The notes under the pieces were generated by a model. It did no database searches. It saw only the letters and a program-made list of their open reading frames with translations, and was not told where the DNA came from. From IMG/VR virus record IMGVR_UViG_3300033141_004289, positions 40,851 through 104,850 of that record: a stretch of 64,000 nt of DNA. One strand, 5' to 3'. The position numbers and the translations under genes were made by a program. The stretch comes from a virus. This document shows positions 23,290 to 32,994 of this stretch, piece after piece; positions within the stretch are counted from its first letter, which is position 1, and every line of letters begins with the position of its first letter.

Positions 23290-26200
23290 ATGGCAATTTT
23301 AGGTGTATTTACTGATTTAGGAATGATAACTGCTCAGGATGCAGCCAATAACGAAGGTTTTCATTTAGTACCAGTTAGTTTTGGTGTATCCGATCAAGCT
23401 GGTGCTTTAGATTCTAGTAGAACAACTCCAAATGCTGGACTATTTTTTGAAGCAGCAATTTCTAGTCGTGTAATTATAGATCAAAATAAAATTAAGTTTG
23501 TACTAACTATTCCACCTAATCAAATTCCAGCTGGAACTTTTAAGATAATTCGAGAAATTTATTTAAATATTAATGATGCATTAGGTAATCCGTTTCTATT
23601 TGCTATTGGTCAACCAACTGATGAAATTAGATATAATGCTGATGACCAAGTTACTTTAGACCTCGAAATGTCTATCACTAATTTGGATTTAACCGAACAA
23701 TTCGTATTTGAGTTCACACAAGCAACGGAAATCTCTGAACACAATCTCGATCCAAATGCACACACTGATTTAGTCGCTGAACTAAAGAAGCATGGAATTT
23801 TTATTCCTGCAGGTGCATATCCATTTGAATATCGTGGCCAACATGTTTCTAAAAATACTGAATTTGATGGGGTAAAAGCATCTGTACTTTATAATGGAGT
23901 AACTTTTTCATCAACTTATAATGGAACAGAAAATAATGGAAAAACATTAACATTTGATGGGATATTAACTGCTGATGAAGTTAGAGCTGTTTTTAATGCA
24001 GCAAATTATCCAAATACAGTTGAACATGATGGAATAGGAACAGAGGTTCTTCCAATTGGGACACCAGCTTTAATTGGTGGTTCATATATTGTTGAAGATA
24101 ATGATGTTGTTTATAAAGATATTGATGGAGTTTATAAACAAGCATTAGCTGACGGAACTAATAAATCCAGAGTTGCTGGAATAGCTTATAGAGATGATAA
24201 GTGTGTTGTTTCCCAAGGTTTAATTGGAATAGATACTGGATTTGCAATTGGACAAGCAGTTTATTTAAGTGGAACTACTCCCGGAAAATTAGTTGATTTT
24301 GATACTAATATTAATATGGGATTAGTATTAGGTGACTATATTTATTTCATTGGATTTTCAGGTGATATATCTGCCAATGTAACCCAAGATTTTGATGCTA
24401 TCGTTACAAATGCCGCTGGTGTTGGGCAATTTTTAACCACCCAAGCAGCAATTGATTATGTGCCTAGTGATGGTAGAATTTTAATTAATAAATTAGAAGA
24501 TTTAAAAAATATTATTGATACAGGTGGAAAGAATCTTTCAATAACATTTAACGGCCCTGAAATGGGTTGGAAAAAATTTGATGGTTTATCAAGTCAATTT
24601 AGAATTGATTTTGACCAAGTACCTACGCAAGGAACATTCAGGATAGAGTGGAACTTTCAAGAAACTAATGATTTACCATTTAACGCTACAGCATTGGATG
24701 TGCAGGGTGAATTTAATTTACTCAATGGACATAACGGATTTACCGTCACGGGTGATTTCGTCTCTGGATTCACCTTTACTTCTAATGACCTTGATAATTA
24801 TGCTTTGCCTACTTTTATTTTTGCCGGATTAAATGAGATTCAAAGATTTGATTTTAGTAATATTCCAAATGATGGAACAATTACTTTTAATCATAAAGGT
24901 CAGGATACACTTAACTTTCCATGGGATGATTTAGCATCTGATTTAAAGATTGCTTTAGAAGCATTATCTACAATTACAACTGTAAATATTACAGGTGAGT
25001 TTGCTACTCAATTTTTTCAAATTGAATTTGCTGGTGGCTTTTTAGAAGATGGTGTTCAAGAACAAGATATAATGACGGTTATTCAAACTGACCTTGACTT
25101 GTTAGGTGCTTCAACCGATATAAACGGAACTACAATTGTTCCAATTGATTCATCAATTGTTCAAAAAGGAATTAAGCCTGCTTCTAATTTATTTAACGGT
25201 ACATTACCAATTACCATTACTACTTCCTTGCTGCAAACTGGTGAACAACCAGGGCCTAACAGAGCGATGGAAATTGACTCAACTAATATTGCATTCTTTG
25301 GGATGGGTAAGGTTGAAAATTTTGAAGAAGGATTAGTATTATTAGAGGCCTCAACTAAAGTAACTATTGAAGCCTATTTTCCAAATACAACAAATCCAAT
25401 TTTAACATTAGATAAAATTCCGGGAATTGATTATAGTTTTGATGATGTTCAAGGTTTTGCTAAAGATGTATTTAGCCAACTTAGAATTGTAGAGCATCCA
25501 ACTAATAAAAAGCGTGTAATAATTACAGGGTCAGACCAAATTTTTGCCTCAGGAATTACACTAACTCAAGAAATCAGCTCATTAATTTTAAAATTTGAAG
25601 GTGCGCAAATTGATTTTAGCACTGGTTCTATTTATGAATCAGATGGACTTACAGCACTTGGAACCGATTTTATACCTCCAACAATTGCACCCGATCTTTG
25701 GAGATGGTTTTCAGTAAATATTATTCCGAAAGCAGTTGAAACAGATTTATCCTTAAAAGGTCAAGTATTAGTATTGCCTGCTGGAACTGATGGGGTATCT
25801 AAAGTATTAGCTGAGAAGCCACCGTTTGGAGACAAGCCAATTGGTGCAATAGCTATTCAAGGTGCATTAGGCGATAAAGAGAAAACTCAAGTTACTACAA
25901 TTAAAGATACCTTTAATAATTTAAGAGGTAGAGCTTTTACTCTTTATCATCCTCTTGAGTCAGTAGCTTTTTGGGTAACTGACCCATCTTTGGACACTCC
26001 ATCTATTGAAGCAACTACAGGCGTTGTAGGTGTTGATTTAGACACTTTTAATAGTACGAATACTTCTGGTATGAGTGCTAAAATAGTTGTAGCTGCTCCA
26101 ATTACAATTGATAAAATTCATCTTTTCTTATCAAAAATTGGTAACCCAACTGGTTCTGTAGATATTAAAATTCTTGGCGAAAACCTTGGATTACCTGATG

Positions 26201-28182
26201 TTGGAAATGTAATAGCTACAGGAACGGCCTCAATTCAAATGAGTGCATTACCGACTAATTTCACTGCTCCAATTATTGTTGATCTTGGTGGTGACATTGT
26301 AATCCCTGCTGGAAATTATTATATAGATGTAGATGGTACAAACTATGTATTTAGTGCTGGAAACTTTTTACAATGGAATAGTGAGGCCGCTGGTGCAGTT
26401 GAGATATTCAATCGTGACCCTGCTGGTGCAGTTTGGTTAAGTGATTTAGGAAATCGTAGAGCTAATTTTGACTTAGTGCATACAGTAAAAGGATATCCAG
26501 CAATTGCTTTAGCAGCTGATAGAGAAGTTGAGATATCAACTATCTTAGAAAATGATTTACAATCTGTAGTTGCTTCTAAGTTTCAGGTGGCAATAGATAC
26601 GGATATTAGATTTGATGCCGTTGTTTCAACCAACAAAATTGAAGTTGAAAATGTAGATTTAGGTGCTGTAACAGATGCCGATATGGGAACCAGTGGATTC
26701 TTCAGTGATATATTAGTTCAAGGAACTGACACTGATTTAACTGGAATTGAAGATTTAGAAAATTTAAATATCCTTCAATTAGGAACTGGCTCTGGTGGAG
26801 GCGGTGGTTCTGGTGATGCATCTACAACATTAGGTCGTTTAGAAGATTTAATGGACGAAGCATTTTATAGATACCTTACTCCATATATCGCATCTTCAGA
26901 TCAGGATGTTGGAATAGCAAATACAGATGGTTCGTTTAGCTATGTAACTAAAACATTTGATTTAGATGCTGGTGAATTTATTGAATCAACTGATTTATTA
27001 GATGACGAATTTTTAACAGCTTTAGAAGATATTATTACTGCTCAAGTGGTTTTAGTTTTACACGAAGATGCTATTGATACAGCACCTGTAGTTGAATTAA
27101 GCAGAAATGGTGGAAATGAATATCAAACTGTTACAATGGAAAGAATTTCAACTACAGGTGATACCTATGTTGGAACACTTGAATTTGAGGCAGAGGCAGT
27201 TAAACAAACTTTATACGAATCTGCTTTAGCAAATAATGATGGAAATGTTGAATTAAATACTACAACAACTCAAAAAGTTGCTCAGGAATTTACAACTGAT
27301 AAAACAGAAGTTATTGAAAAAATTTCAGTAGAAGTTAATAAATTTGGTAGTCCAACAGGATTTTTAAAATTCAATATTTATGATGATCTAGCAGGCGTTC
27401 CATTTAATATTTTACAGCAAATCTATATTAATATTGCAGATTTAAGTGCTGGTATTAGTACATTAGAAATAGAAATTGGAAAAATAGTTAGTGCATCTGG
27501 TACTAAATACCATATTGGTTTTGAAACAGACGATGAATATAAGGCCGGTTTTGTAACTAGTACAACATCTTTATTCATTAGAGTAGAATCTGCTCCATCA
27601 ATTCCAGTAATGCAAAGAAACAACGGCTCTGTTTGGAGTGCATTAACTAGTGCAATTAGTTACTTAATTGAAGGAAGAGAATTAGATTTCTCATTAAAAT
27701 ATACTGCTGGAATAGCTTCAAAAATAGTTGGATTCGGTGTTTATTACGGATTGGAAAGTGAAAGAGTTGCTAGAACTAAAACTCGTAATGTTTTTGCATT
27801 TCACGGAACATCTGATAATCTAAATGAGTTCCAATTAAACTTTAATGCTGACCCAGATTTTATTGAAGTAAATGATGTGTATGTTGGACAACAGTTTAAA
27901 GTTCCAGCATTTGCCTTAGTAGCTAATAAAGTTGTTTTTCCAGCAGATACCTTTGACGGACGAGAAGAAGTTTATTTAGTTATTTCTCAACCATCTGGTG
28001 GTGGATTTGATAATTCAGACAAAAATAATCTACTATTAACTGAAAATCATCTTGGAAGCCTTGATTCAGCGATAGATAAATCAGTTCAAGGTAGAGGAAT
28101 AATTTTAGCTCAAGCAGTTAATGCAATTAAAAAAGAAGTTGCTTTAGATGAGAACGGTTTCATTACAATTTTAAATGTATAG
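23290..28182 (+). CDS. Long tail fibre with tail-collar N-terminus and repeated binding modules
   Basis: 1630 residues, the largest gene here. Residues 1-160 match the P2 gpH-type tail-collar fibre N-terminus (VFTDLGMITAQDAANNEGFH, VIIDQNKIKFVLTIPPNQIP, GTFKIIREIYLNIND, ending HNLDPNAHTDL) that plugs into the baseplate. The shaft has tandem beta repeats (FDQVPTQGTFRI near residue 440 and FDFSNIPNDGTITF near 515). Two copies of a jelly-roll-like module occur around residues 940-1065 (LSKIGNPTGSVDIKILGENL) and 1340-1465 (NKFGSPTGFLKFNIYDDLAG). A Gly/Ser linker GTGSGGGGGSGDAS lies between them. It probably binds surface glycans. Confidence 0.85.
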   Translation: MAILGVFTDLGMITAQDAANNEGFHLVPVSFGVSDQAGALDSSRTTPNAGLFFEAAISSRVIIDQNKIKFVLTIPPNQIPAGTFKIIREIYLNINDALGNPFLFAIGQPTDEIRYNADDQVTLDLEMSITNLDLTEQFVFEFTQATEISEHNLDPNAHTDLVAELKKHGIFIPAGAYPFEYRGQHVSKNTEFDGVKASVLYNGVTFSSTYNGTENNGKTLTFDGILTADEVRAVFNAANYPNTVEHDGIGTEVLPIGTPALIGGSYIVEDNDVVYKDIDGVYKQALADGTNKSRVAGIAYRDDKCVVSQGLIGIDTGFAIGQAVYLSGTTPGKLVDFDTNINMGLVLGDYIYFIGFSGDISANVTQDFDAIVTNAAGVGQFLTTQAAIDYVPSDGRILINKLEDLKNIIDTGGKNLSITFNGPEMGWKKFDGLSSQFRIDFDQVPTQGTFRIEWNFQETNDLPFNATALDVQGEFNLLNGHNGFTVTGDFVSGFTFTSNDLDNYALPTFIFAGLNEIQRFDFSNIPNDGTITFNHKGQDTLNFPWDDLASDLKIALEALSTITTVNITGEFATQFFQIEFAGGFLEDGVQEQDIMTVIQTDLDLLGASTDINGTTIVPIDSSIVQKGIKPASNLFNGTLPITITTSLLQTGEQPGPNRAMEIDSTNIAFFGMGKVENFEEGLVLLEASTKVTIEAYFPNTTNPILTLDKIPGIDYSFDDVQGFAKDVFSQLRIVEHPTNKKRVIITGSDQIFASGITLTQEISSLILKFEGAQIDFSTGSIYESDGLTALGTDFIPPTIAPDLWRWFSVNIIPKAVETDLSLKGQVLVLPAGTDGVSKVLAEKPPFGDKPIGAIAIQGALGDKEKTQVTTIKDTFNNLRGRAFTLYHPLESVAFWVTDPSLDTPSIEATTGVVGVDLDTFNSTNTSGMSAKIVVAAPITIDKIHLFLSKIGNPTGSVDIKILGENLGLPDVGNVIATGTASIQMSALPTNFTAPIIVDLGGDIVIPAGNYYIDVDGTNYVFSAGNFLQWNSEAAGAVEIFNRDPAGAVWLSDLGNRRANFDLVHTVKGYPAIALAADREVEISTILENDLQSVVASKFQVAIDTDIRFDAVVSTNKIEVENVDLGAVTDADMGTSGFFSDILVQGTDTDLTGIEDLENLNILQLGTGSGGGGGSGDASTTLGRLEDLMDEAFYRYLTPYIASSDQDVGIANTDGSFSYVTKTFDLDAGEFIESTDLLDDEFLTALEDIITAQVVLVLHEDAIDTAPVVELSRNGGNEYQTVTMERISTTGDTYVGTLEFEAEAVKQTLYESALANNDGNVELNTTTTQKVAQEFTTDKTEVIEKISVEVNKFGSPTGFLKFNIYDDLAGVPFNILQQIYINIADLSAGISTLEIEIGKIVSASGTKYHIGFETDDEYKAGFVTSTTSLFIRVESAPSIPVMQRNNGSVWSALTSAISYLIEGRELDFSLKYTAGIASKIVGFGVYYGLESERVARTKTRNVFAFHGTSDNLNEFQLNFNADPDFIEVNDVYVGQQFKVPAFALVANKVVFPADTFDGREEVYLVISQPSGGGFDNSDKNNLLLTENHLGSLDSAIDKSVQGRGIILAQAVNAIKKEVALDENGFITILNV

Positions 28183-28190
28183 GAAGAATT

Positions 28191-30380
28191 ATGGCAGTTA
28201 GAAAATTAAAATCTCCATTTGATAGCTATGTTGTAGATGTTCCAGAAGTTGCTCCATACACTCAAATTGTTAATAGAGCACCTGTTAGTAGATCATTTAA
28301 AGCAATCATGGGTACTGAACCTATAAAAATTCCGGCAGTTTTTAAAGTTCCTAATGAGTTTGGGCCAAATGGTGAAACAGTTTGGGAAACTGATGAAGCT
28401 GATAGTCGAATAAGATTTGTAGGGGTATGGGAAAATGCATCTACCAGCAATGGAACCTGTGTTTATGCGCCCACAGGGGCCAACGGTAGTTTTGCAGAAG
28501 TTACTTTTTATGGAACAGGTTTAAATCTTATTGGTTATAGTTCTGCTTTCGCTAGAACTTGGGATTATTCAGTTGATGGTGCACCTTCTGGAACTATTAC
28601 GCTAACGACTTCTAATTCTAGCATTTTAGCTGGTAGAAGTTACAACATGAATACCATCTTTAGTATTGTTAAAGATTTAGACCTTGGATGGCATACAGTT
28701 AAATTAGAACTAACTTCTGGTGATAACCGCGTCTTTGGTTTTGAAATTCTAAACGAGTCAGATGATATAATTGTTTGTGCTGGAAAAGGTCACGCAAATG
28801 GTTATGAAGTCTCAAGTGACGTAGATGTAGTTGTTGGAAAATATAATACAGAATTTGAAAATGTAGCAGATATTGATGTAGGAACGAAAGGTGGACGTGT
28901 AATCGTTTATACTGACCCGATTGATAACACGACCAAAAAAGCATTAACTAAAGTAGATGCAACTGCGCAATATTTAGTTAATGCAGATCACAGCAATGAA
29001 AGCGTCAAGAGAATAATTAATTTTAGAGAGCTTGGACGAAATAGAAGTGATGATTTCAGTACGACAGCTAGTAATACATATGGGGCCTTTACTTTAGATG
29101 ATGGGTCAACAACTTTAGTTGGAAAGTCTATTTCAATTGACACTCAGTTTGGTGAAGGAATTGCTTTAGCACAGGCCTCCGATAGTTTCTGGACATTAAC
29201 TTTTTTTGGAGTGGGATTGGATATTATTTCGGTTAACTCTGGGATGCCTACGTCCAATGTTAATTTAGACATAGACGGTGTTAGTATCCAGACAAATATT
29301 TCAGCGTGGAATATCGAGGGCAAGCAAAACAAAATTTGCTCTGGGCTTCCTCTAGGGACACACACAGTAAAAATATCGCAACCAGTTGGTGGTGCTGGAC
29401 TTAGAACTTCTGATTTCATTATTTATCAACCTAAAAAGTCATCCATCCCAGAAGGTGCAATTATTCATGGTGAATATAATATTTTAGCAGATCGTGTAGT
29501 GAATAATATAGTAGGAAGGGATAGCATTTCATCTGGTGTCGTTAGAAAAACAAATGATAGAGAAATACTTTACAGTGGAGCATGGTCTATTTCTTCAATT
29601 GCAACACATAATTATATCAATGGATTTCATACAGGTAGTAGCACTGTAGGTGTGTATTATGAGTATGATTTTAGAGGAACAGGAATTGATATAAGGTTTT
29701 GGGCAGATTTATCTCAATCAGGGGATTGGAGAGTTACACTAAATGGCATACCTGTTACCACAGCAAATTTCCCAACTTTAAGTTTGACAGCTAATGGGCC
29801 GGGAATTGGCTACAATTTTACTACAGGTTCTATTGATGCATTAGCGACAGGAGATGTTGTTGGTGCTTCAGTAACATTTAGTAACTTACCTCTCGCTACT
29901 TATAAATTAAGAGTAACTAACAATGCTGCTGGAAATATAAACCTTAATGCACTCGACATCATTACTCCAATTTATAATATGGATACTTATGATGGAAGTA
30001 TGGGGATAAAAGATTCTAGAAATTTTAATCCATTAAAAACCATTAACAAGCGAACAAATAGAGAGTTTGAGTCATTTGTTTATTGTGACGAATTAAGTTC
30101 AAAATATATTTTGAAATCAAAAAATATTTCCCAAATTCTAAACACAGCAACTGGACGAAATGCCGTTTATTTTAAAAGAGTGTACGTTGATAGAGAGATT
30201 GCAATGACCAGTGGCGGTAAGTCAGATGGAAATATAGCTATGCAGATAGCTGGTGCAACTACTTTTAAAGAAAAACACATGGCATTGGTTATGTCTTATA
30301 ATGGTAGTGGTGCTTTACAGGCATTTGCTTGGTCGCTTAATGCTAAAGCTGAACTTGAACAAGATTTTTTAGAGGAATAA
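28191..30380 (+). CDS. Adhesin/tail fibre protein with three related glycan-binding-like modules
   Basis: 729 residues. Three modules follow one another, each with a core F-x-G-x-G-[L/I]-[N/D]-I turn: VTFYGTGLNLIGYSSAF (about residue 105), LTFFGVGLDIISVNSGM (about 340) and YDFRGTGIDIRFWADLS (about 500). Each also ends in a Gly-x-[H/Y]-x-[V/L]-[K/R] strand (DLGWHTVKLEL, PLGTHTVKISQ, PLATYKLRVTN). This resembles jelly-roll carbohydrate-binding domains. The N-terminus (VRKLKSPFDSYVVDVPE) probably attaches it to the fibre before. The C-terminus after about residue 600 is a different domain. Confidence 0.65.
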   Translation: MAVRKLKSPFDSYVVDVPEVAPYTQIVNRAPVSRSFKAIMGTEPIKIPAVFKVPNEFGPNGETVWETDEADSRIRFVGVWENASTSNGTCVYAPTGANGSFAEVTFYGTGLNLIGYSSAFARTWDYSVDGAPSGTITLTTSNSSILAGRSYNMNTIFSIVKDLDLGWHTVKLELTSGDNRVFGFEILNESDDIIVCAGKGHANGYEVSSDVDVVVGKYNTEFENVADIDVGTKGGRVIVYTDPIDNTTKKALTKVDATAQYLVNADHSNESVKRIINFRELGRNRSDDFSTTASNTYGAFTLDDGSTTLVGKSISIDTQFGEGIALAQASDSFWTLTFFGVGLDIISVNSGMPTSNVNLDIDGVSIQTNISAWNIEGKQNKICSGLPLGTHTVKISQPVGGAGLRTSDFIIYQPKKSSIPEGAIIHGEYNILADRVVNNIVGRDSISSGVVRKTNDREILYSGAWSISSIATHNYINGFHTGSSTVGVYYEYDFRGTGIDIRFWADLSQSGDWRVTLNGIPVTTANFPTLSLTANGPGIGYNFTTGSIDALATGDVVGASVTFSNLPLATYKLRVTNNAAGNINLNALDIITPIYNMDTYDGSMGIKDSRNFNPLKTINKRTNREFESFVYCDELSSKYILKSKNISQILNTATGRNAVYFKRVYVDREIAMTSGGKSDGNIAMQIAGATTFKEKHMALVMSYNGSGALQAFAWSLNAKAELEQDFLEE

Positions 30381-30383
30381 ATT

Positions 30384-31172
30384 ATGCGACAATTTTTTGG
30401 ACAAGAAATAGTTAAAAAATTCGTTAGAGTTAGTTCTACTATAGCTACATTGTTAGGTGGTTCTACAATAAGATTAGGTGGGGTAAATGCAAATCTAAAT
30501 CTTGATTTATCACTTGATACAACAGTTGTTGGTGTTGGGGGAATGGAAGTTGTAGCAATTGCCTATGAAAAATACTATGTATATCTTGTTCTTAGCGGAG
30601 TAACCGAACATTTAATAGCTACAACATCAGCATCTAATCCAACTGGGTTTATTTCTTATAGAAAAGTAGGTGCTTTTTATACAGGTAGTACAGGTCAAAT
30701 TACAAAGGCGTTAAGTTTTGGTGATGCAGCTAGAAATATAAGTTTTTTAGCATGTTGTGCAATAGATTATCTCGTTTCGACAAATGTAAACCACTACATA
30801 TTATGGGATTTAATCAAAGAGGATGATGCCGATATATTTAATGGATCGTATGGGTGTATTATTCCAGAAGATGGTTATTATTCACTTGGTGGCCAAGGTA
30901 CTCCGTATAGCCTTAATAATGAGGTTCACCAAACAAAGGTAAGAACTGATACACTAGGAAATGTATCAGTAAATTACATGTACCTCCCAACCACTAATCA
31001 ACCTTTTCCTCAACCCTGCCCAGTAGTAGATAGATATTTATACAAGGGTGATAATGCAAATATGAATGTAGATTCAAATGCGGATAGTAGTTATTATATG
31101 CGTGGTAATGAAAAAACGTGGTTATCAGTTACTAAAAAAGCAGCACCAGAAGATATTGATTGGTCACTATAA
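30384..31172 (+). CDS. Tail fibre / appendage protein
   Basis: 262 residues, ATG three bases after the previous stop. A beta-rich protein: IRLGGVNANLNLDLSLDTTV, AYEKYYVYLVLSGVTEHLIA, RKVGAFYTGSTGQITKALSF, and YGCIIPEDGYYSLGGQGTPY, which is like the inner strands of C1q/TNF-type fibre heads. It lies in an uninterrupted run of appendage genes. Specific role unknown. Confidence 0.5.
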   Translation: MRQFFGQEIVKKFVRVSSTIATLLGGSTIRLGGVNANLNLDLSLDTTVVGVGGMEVVAIAYEKYYVYLVLSGVTEHLIATTSASNPTGFISYRKVGAFYTGSTGQITKALSFGDAARNISFLACCAIDYLVSTNVNHYILWDLIKEDDADIFNGSYGCIIPEDGYYSLGGQGTPYSLNNEVHQTKVRTDTLGNVSVNYMYLPTTNQPFPQPCPVVDRYLYKGDNANMNVDSNADSSYYMRGNEKTWLSVTKKAAPEDIDWSL

Positions 31173-31183
31173 GGAAATAAAAA

Positions 31184-32488
31184 ATGAGTATTAAAGGTAA
31201 AAACAATAGATCACTTAGAAAAAAGACTTTACCTAACACTAGAAATACAGTGACAGGGGTTAAGTCAGTTAAGTTTCATCATGAAGCAAATTTTGGTGAT
31301 ATATATATTGATATAGCTAATTTAAATGTTCCATCTGGTTTTATAAATCCATCACCAGTTGAAATGGTAAATGTAAAACTTAAAGAATTACCTCAAAACC
31401 TTATACTGACTTCATCTGCTCGTGGTTCATTAATGGAAGGACTTTCATATGAAATTCTTTCAAATACAACAATTAAACTATTGTTTGAATCATATGAAAG
31501 TGAGATTTTTACAGGCCTTTTCCAAAATCATATAACTAATGGTCAATTAATTGCTGATGTAAGGCCTGATGGTGATAGTGGAACATTATTAGAAGCTCAA
31601 ACAGATTTTAATCTTGGAACACCTGTACTAATTGAAGATGAAAATAACCAATGGCCTATTCAAGTTTTTAGAGGAAATGATGGTAAGCCAATGCTAAGAA
31701 ATTACGGCAATGGTGATTCAGACGGCAATTATAAAATGATTGATAATGGAACAGGTTATTGCCAAATAATTAGATTTAATGTTGCAGGGGATATAAATGA
31801 TGAACCAATTTTTTGGGCAACTCATGGTTCATTAGCTGAACGACCACAATCATCCGTACTTCAACAAGTAGATAATATCAATGGTGTATTAGATATTGTT
31901 AAAGATGATTTATTAGAAATAACTGGATTCGATGTAATTCAACCAACTAGATATAGTGGCGCACCTGCTCAAGCAGATTTAAAAGCATTTGGGGATAGAG
32001 TATTACTTTTAGAAAAGATATTAAATATAGATATTGAATCAAGCACTGTGCAATATTACTCAATGACGCAACTAGGTAATGCTATGCTTGATAGAACTTC
32101 TGAAGTTGAGTTTAATTTAGCAACAGCAACCATAAAAGAGAATGGTGATACAGGTATAATTACGGCATCGAATGTTCCAACTCAAACTCGATGGACTGCT
32201 AATAAGGCATGTGTCGTAGGTGTCAGGTTAACCGGAAAATCTGCAACAGTGAATAACCAATTCAGAGTAGAGAGGTATAACTCCTCCGTCGCTGTGTTGG
32301 AGCAATACACAGAAAATAGTGATACGGCTGTCGATAGAAATAGTGGAAGTTATGTTTCATTTACAATGAATGTGGGTGACTTTTTTGTAGCAAGGACAGT
32401 TTCAGACATACAGAATACGGCCGACATTGTTCAGGTCTCGTTTACTGCAACAGCAAAGACAACTACAAAAGTTAAAGATTTAATATAG
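31184..32488 (+). CDS. Tail fibre / appendage protein with exchangeable C-terminal head
   Basis: 434 residues. N-terminal half: VKFHHEANFGDIYIDIANLN and following strands; the middle has a helical stalk (SSVLQQVDNINGVLDIVKDD). The C-terminal 120 residues (VEFNLATATIKENGDTGIIT, VPTQTRWTANKACVVGVRLT, SGSYVSFTMNVGDFFVARTV) look like a C1q/jelly-roll trimer head. Bases 32161-32340, encoding that head, have 38-47 percent G+C per 60 bases by hand count, against 28 percent for 31321-31380, so the head may be a recent acquisition. Confidence 0.55.
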   Translation: MSIKGKNNRSLRKKTLPNTRNTVTGVKSVKFHHEANFGDIYIDIANLNVPSGFINPSPVEMVNVKLKELPQNLILTSSARGSLMEGLSYEILSNTTIKLLFESYESEIFTGLFQNHITNGQLIADVRPDGDSGTLLEAQTDFNLGTPVLIEDENNQWPIQVFRGNDGKPMLRNYGNGDSDGNYKMIDNGTGYCQIIRFNVAGDINDEPIFWATHGSLAERPQSSVLQQVDNINGVLDIVKDDLLEITGFDVIQPTRYSGAPAQADLKAFGDRVLLLEKILNIDIESSTVQYYSMTQLGNAMLDRTSEVEFNLATATIKENGDTGIITASNVPTQTRWTANKACVVGVRLTGKSATVNNQFRVERYNSSVAVLEQYTENSDTAVDRNSGSYVSFTMNVGDFFVARTVSDIQNTADIVQVSFTATAKTTTKVKDLI

Positions 32489-32496
32489 GATAAATT

Positions 32497-32982
32497 ATGA
32501 GTTTAAATATTTTTAGCAATGGTTGGATAAATAAGTTATTAAACAAATCCTTATTCAGCACAACCATGTTTACAAGAACTGAAACTCAGATCGCAACAGA
32601 TACTAAAATATTATGGAAGCGAAAATATTATGGAACTAATATTTTAGTAACTGGTTTAGTACCTGAATTAGCATTCACTAATTTAGAAGTTGGTAAAACA
32701 TACAGGTATTCATTCACTGGTTTGATAACAGCATATAATGCCTCCGCAGACGGTTATATAAGAATGATGCATAATGGAACATCTCTTGGTATATTATATT
32801 ATATCCATGGAACAGGTACTCCCGGTGGTGCTATTAAATTAAGTGTAAGTGATATATTTGTTGCATCAAATACAGATATAACAGTAGACGTTACAACTCT
32901 TTCTTATAGTGCAGCAGTCAACTCTATTAGTGTAACAATTGAAGAATTACCAAATCATGAAGAAACATCTCAGTGGGATTAA
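32497..32982 (+). CDS. Small fibre-head-like appendage protein
   Basis: 161 residues. After a short N-terminus (NGWINKLLNKSLFSTTMFTR) it is one beta domain: LEVGKTYRYSFTGLITAYNA, SADGYIRMMHNGTSLGILYY, NTDITVDVTTLSYSAAVNSI. The pattern is like C1q-type or jelly-roll fibre heads. Lies between larger appendage genes with a matching AGGATAAATT ribosome site. Probably a virion surface protein. Confidence 0.5.
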   Translation: MSLNIFSNGWINKLLNKSLFSTTMFTRTETQIATDTKILWKRKYYGTNILVTGLVPELAFTNLEVGKTYRYSFTGLITAYNASADGYIRMMHNGTSLGILYYIHGTGTPGGAIKLSVSDIFVASNTDITVDVTTLSYSAAVNSISVTIEELPNHEETSQWD

Positions 32983-32994
32983 TAAGGAAATAAT

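Noticed and set aside
28699-29419. Leftward frames opposite the triple-module adhesin
   Set aside because: Low-complexity Leu/His-rich or otherwise unstructured products, no ribosome site, fully inside a convincing gene.
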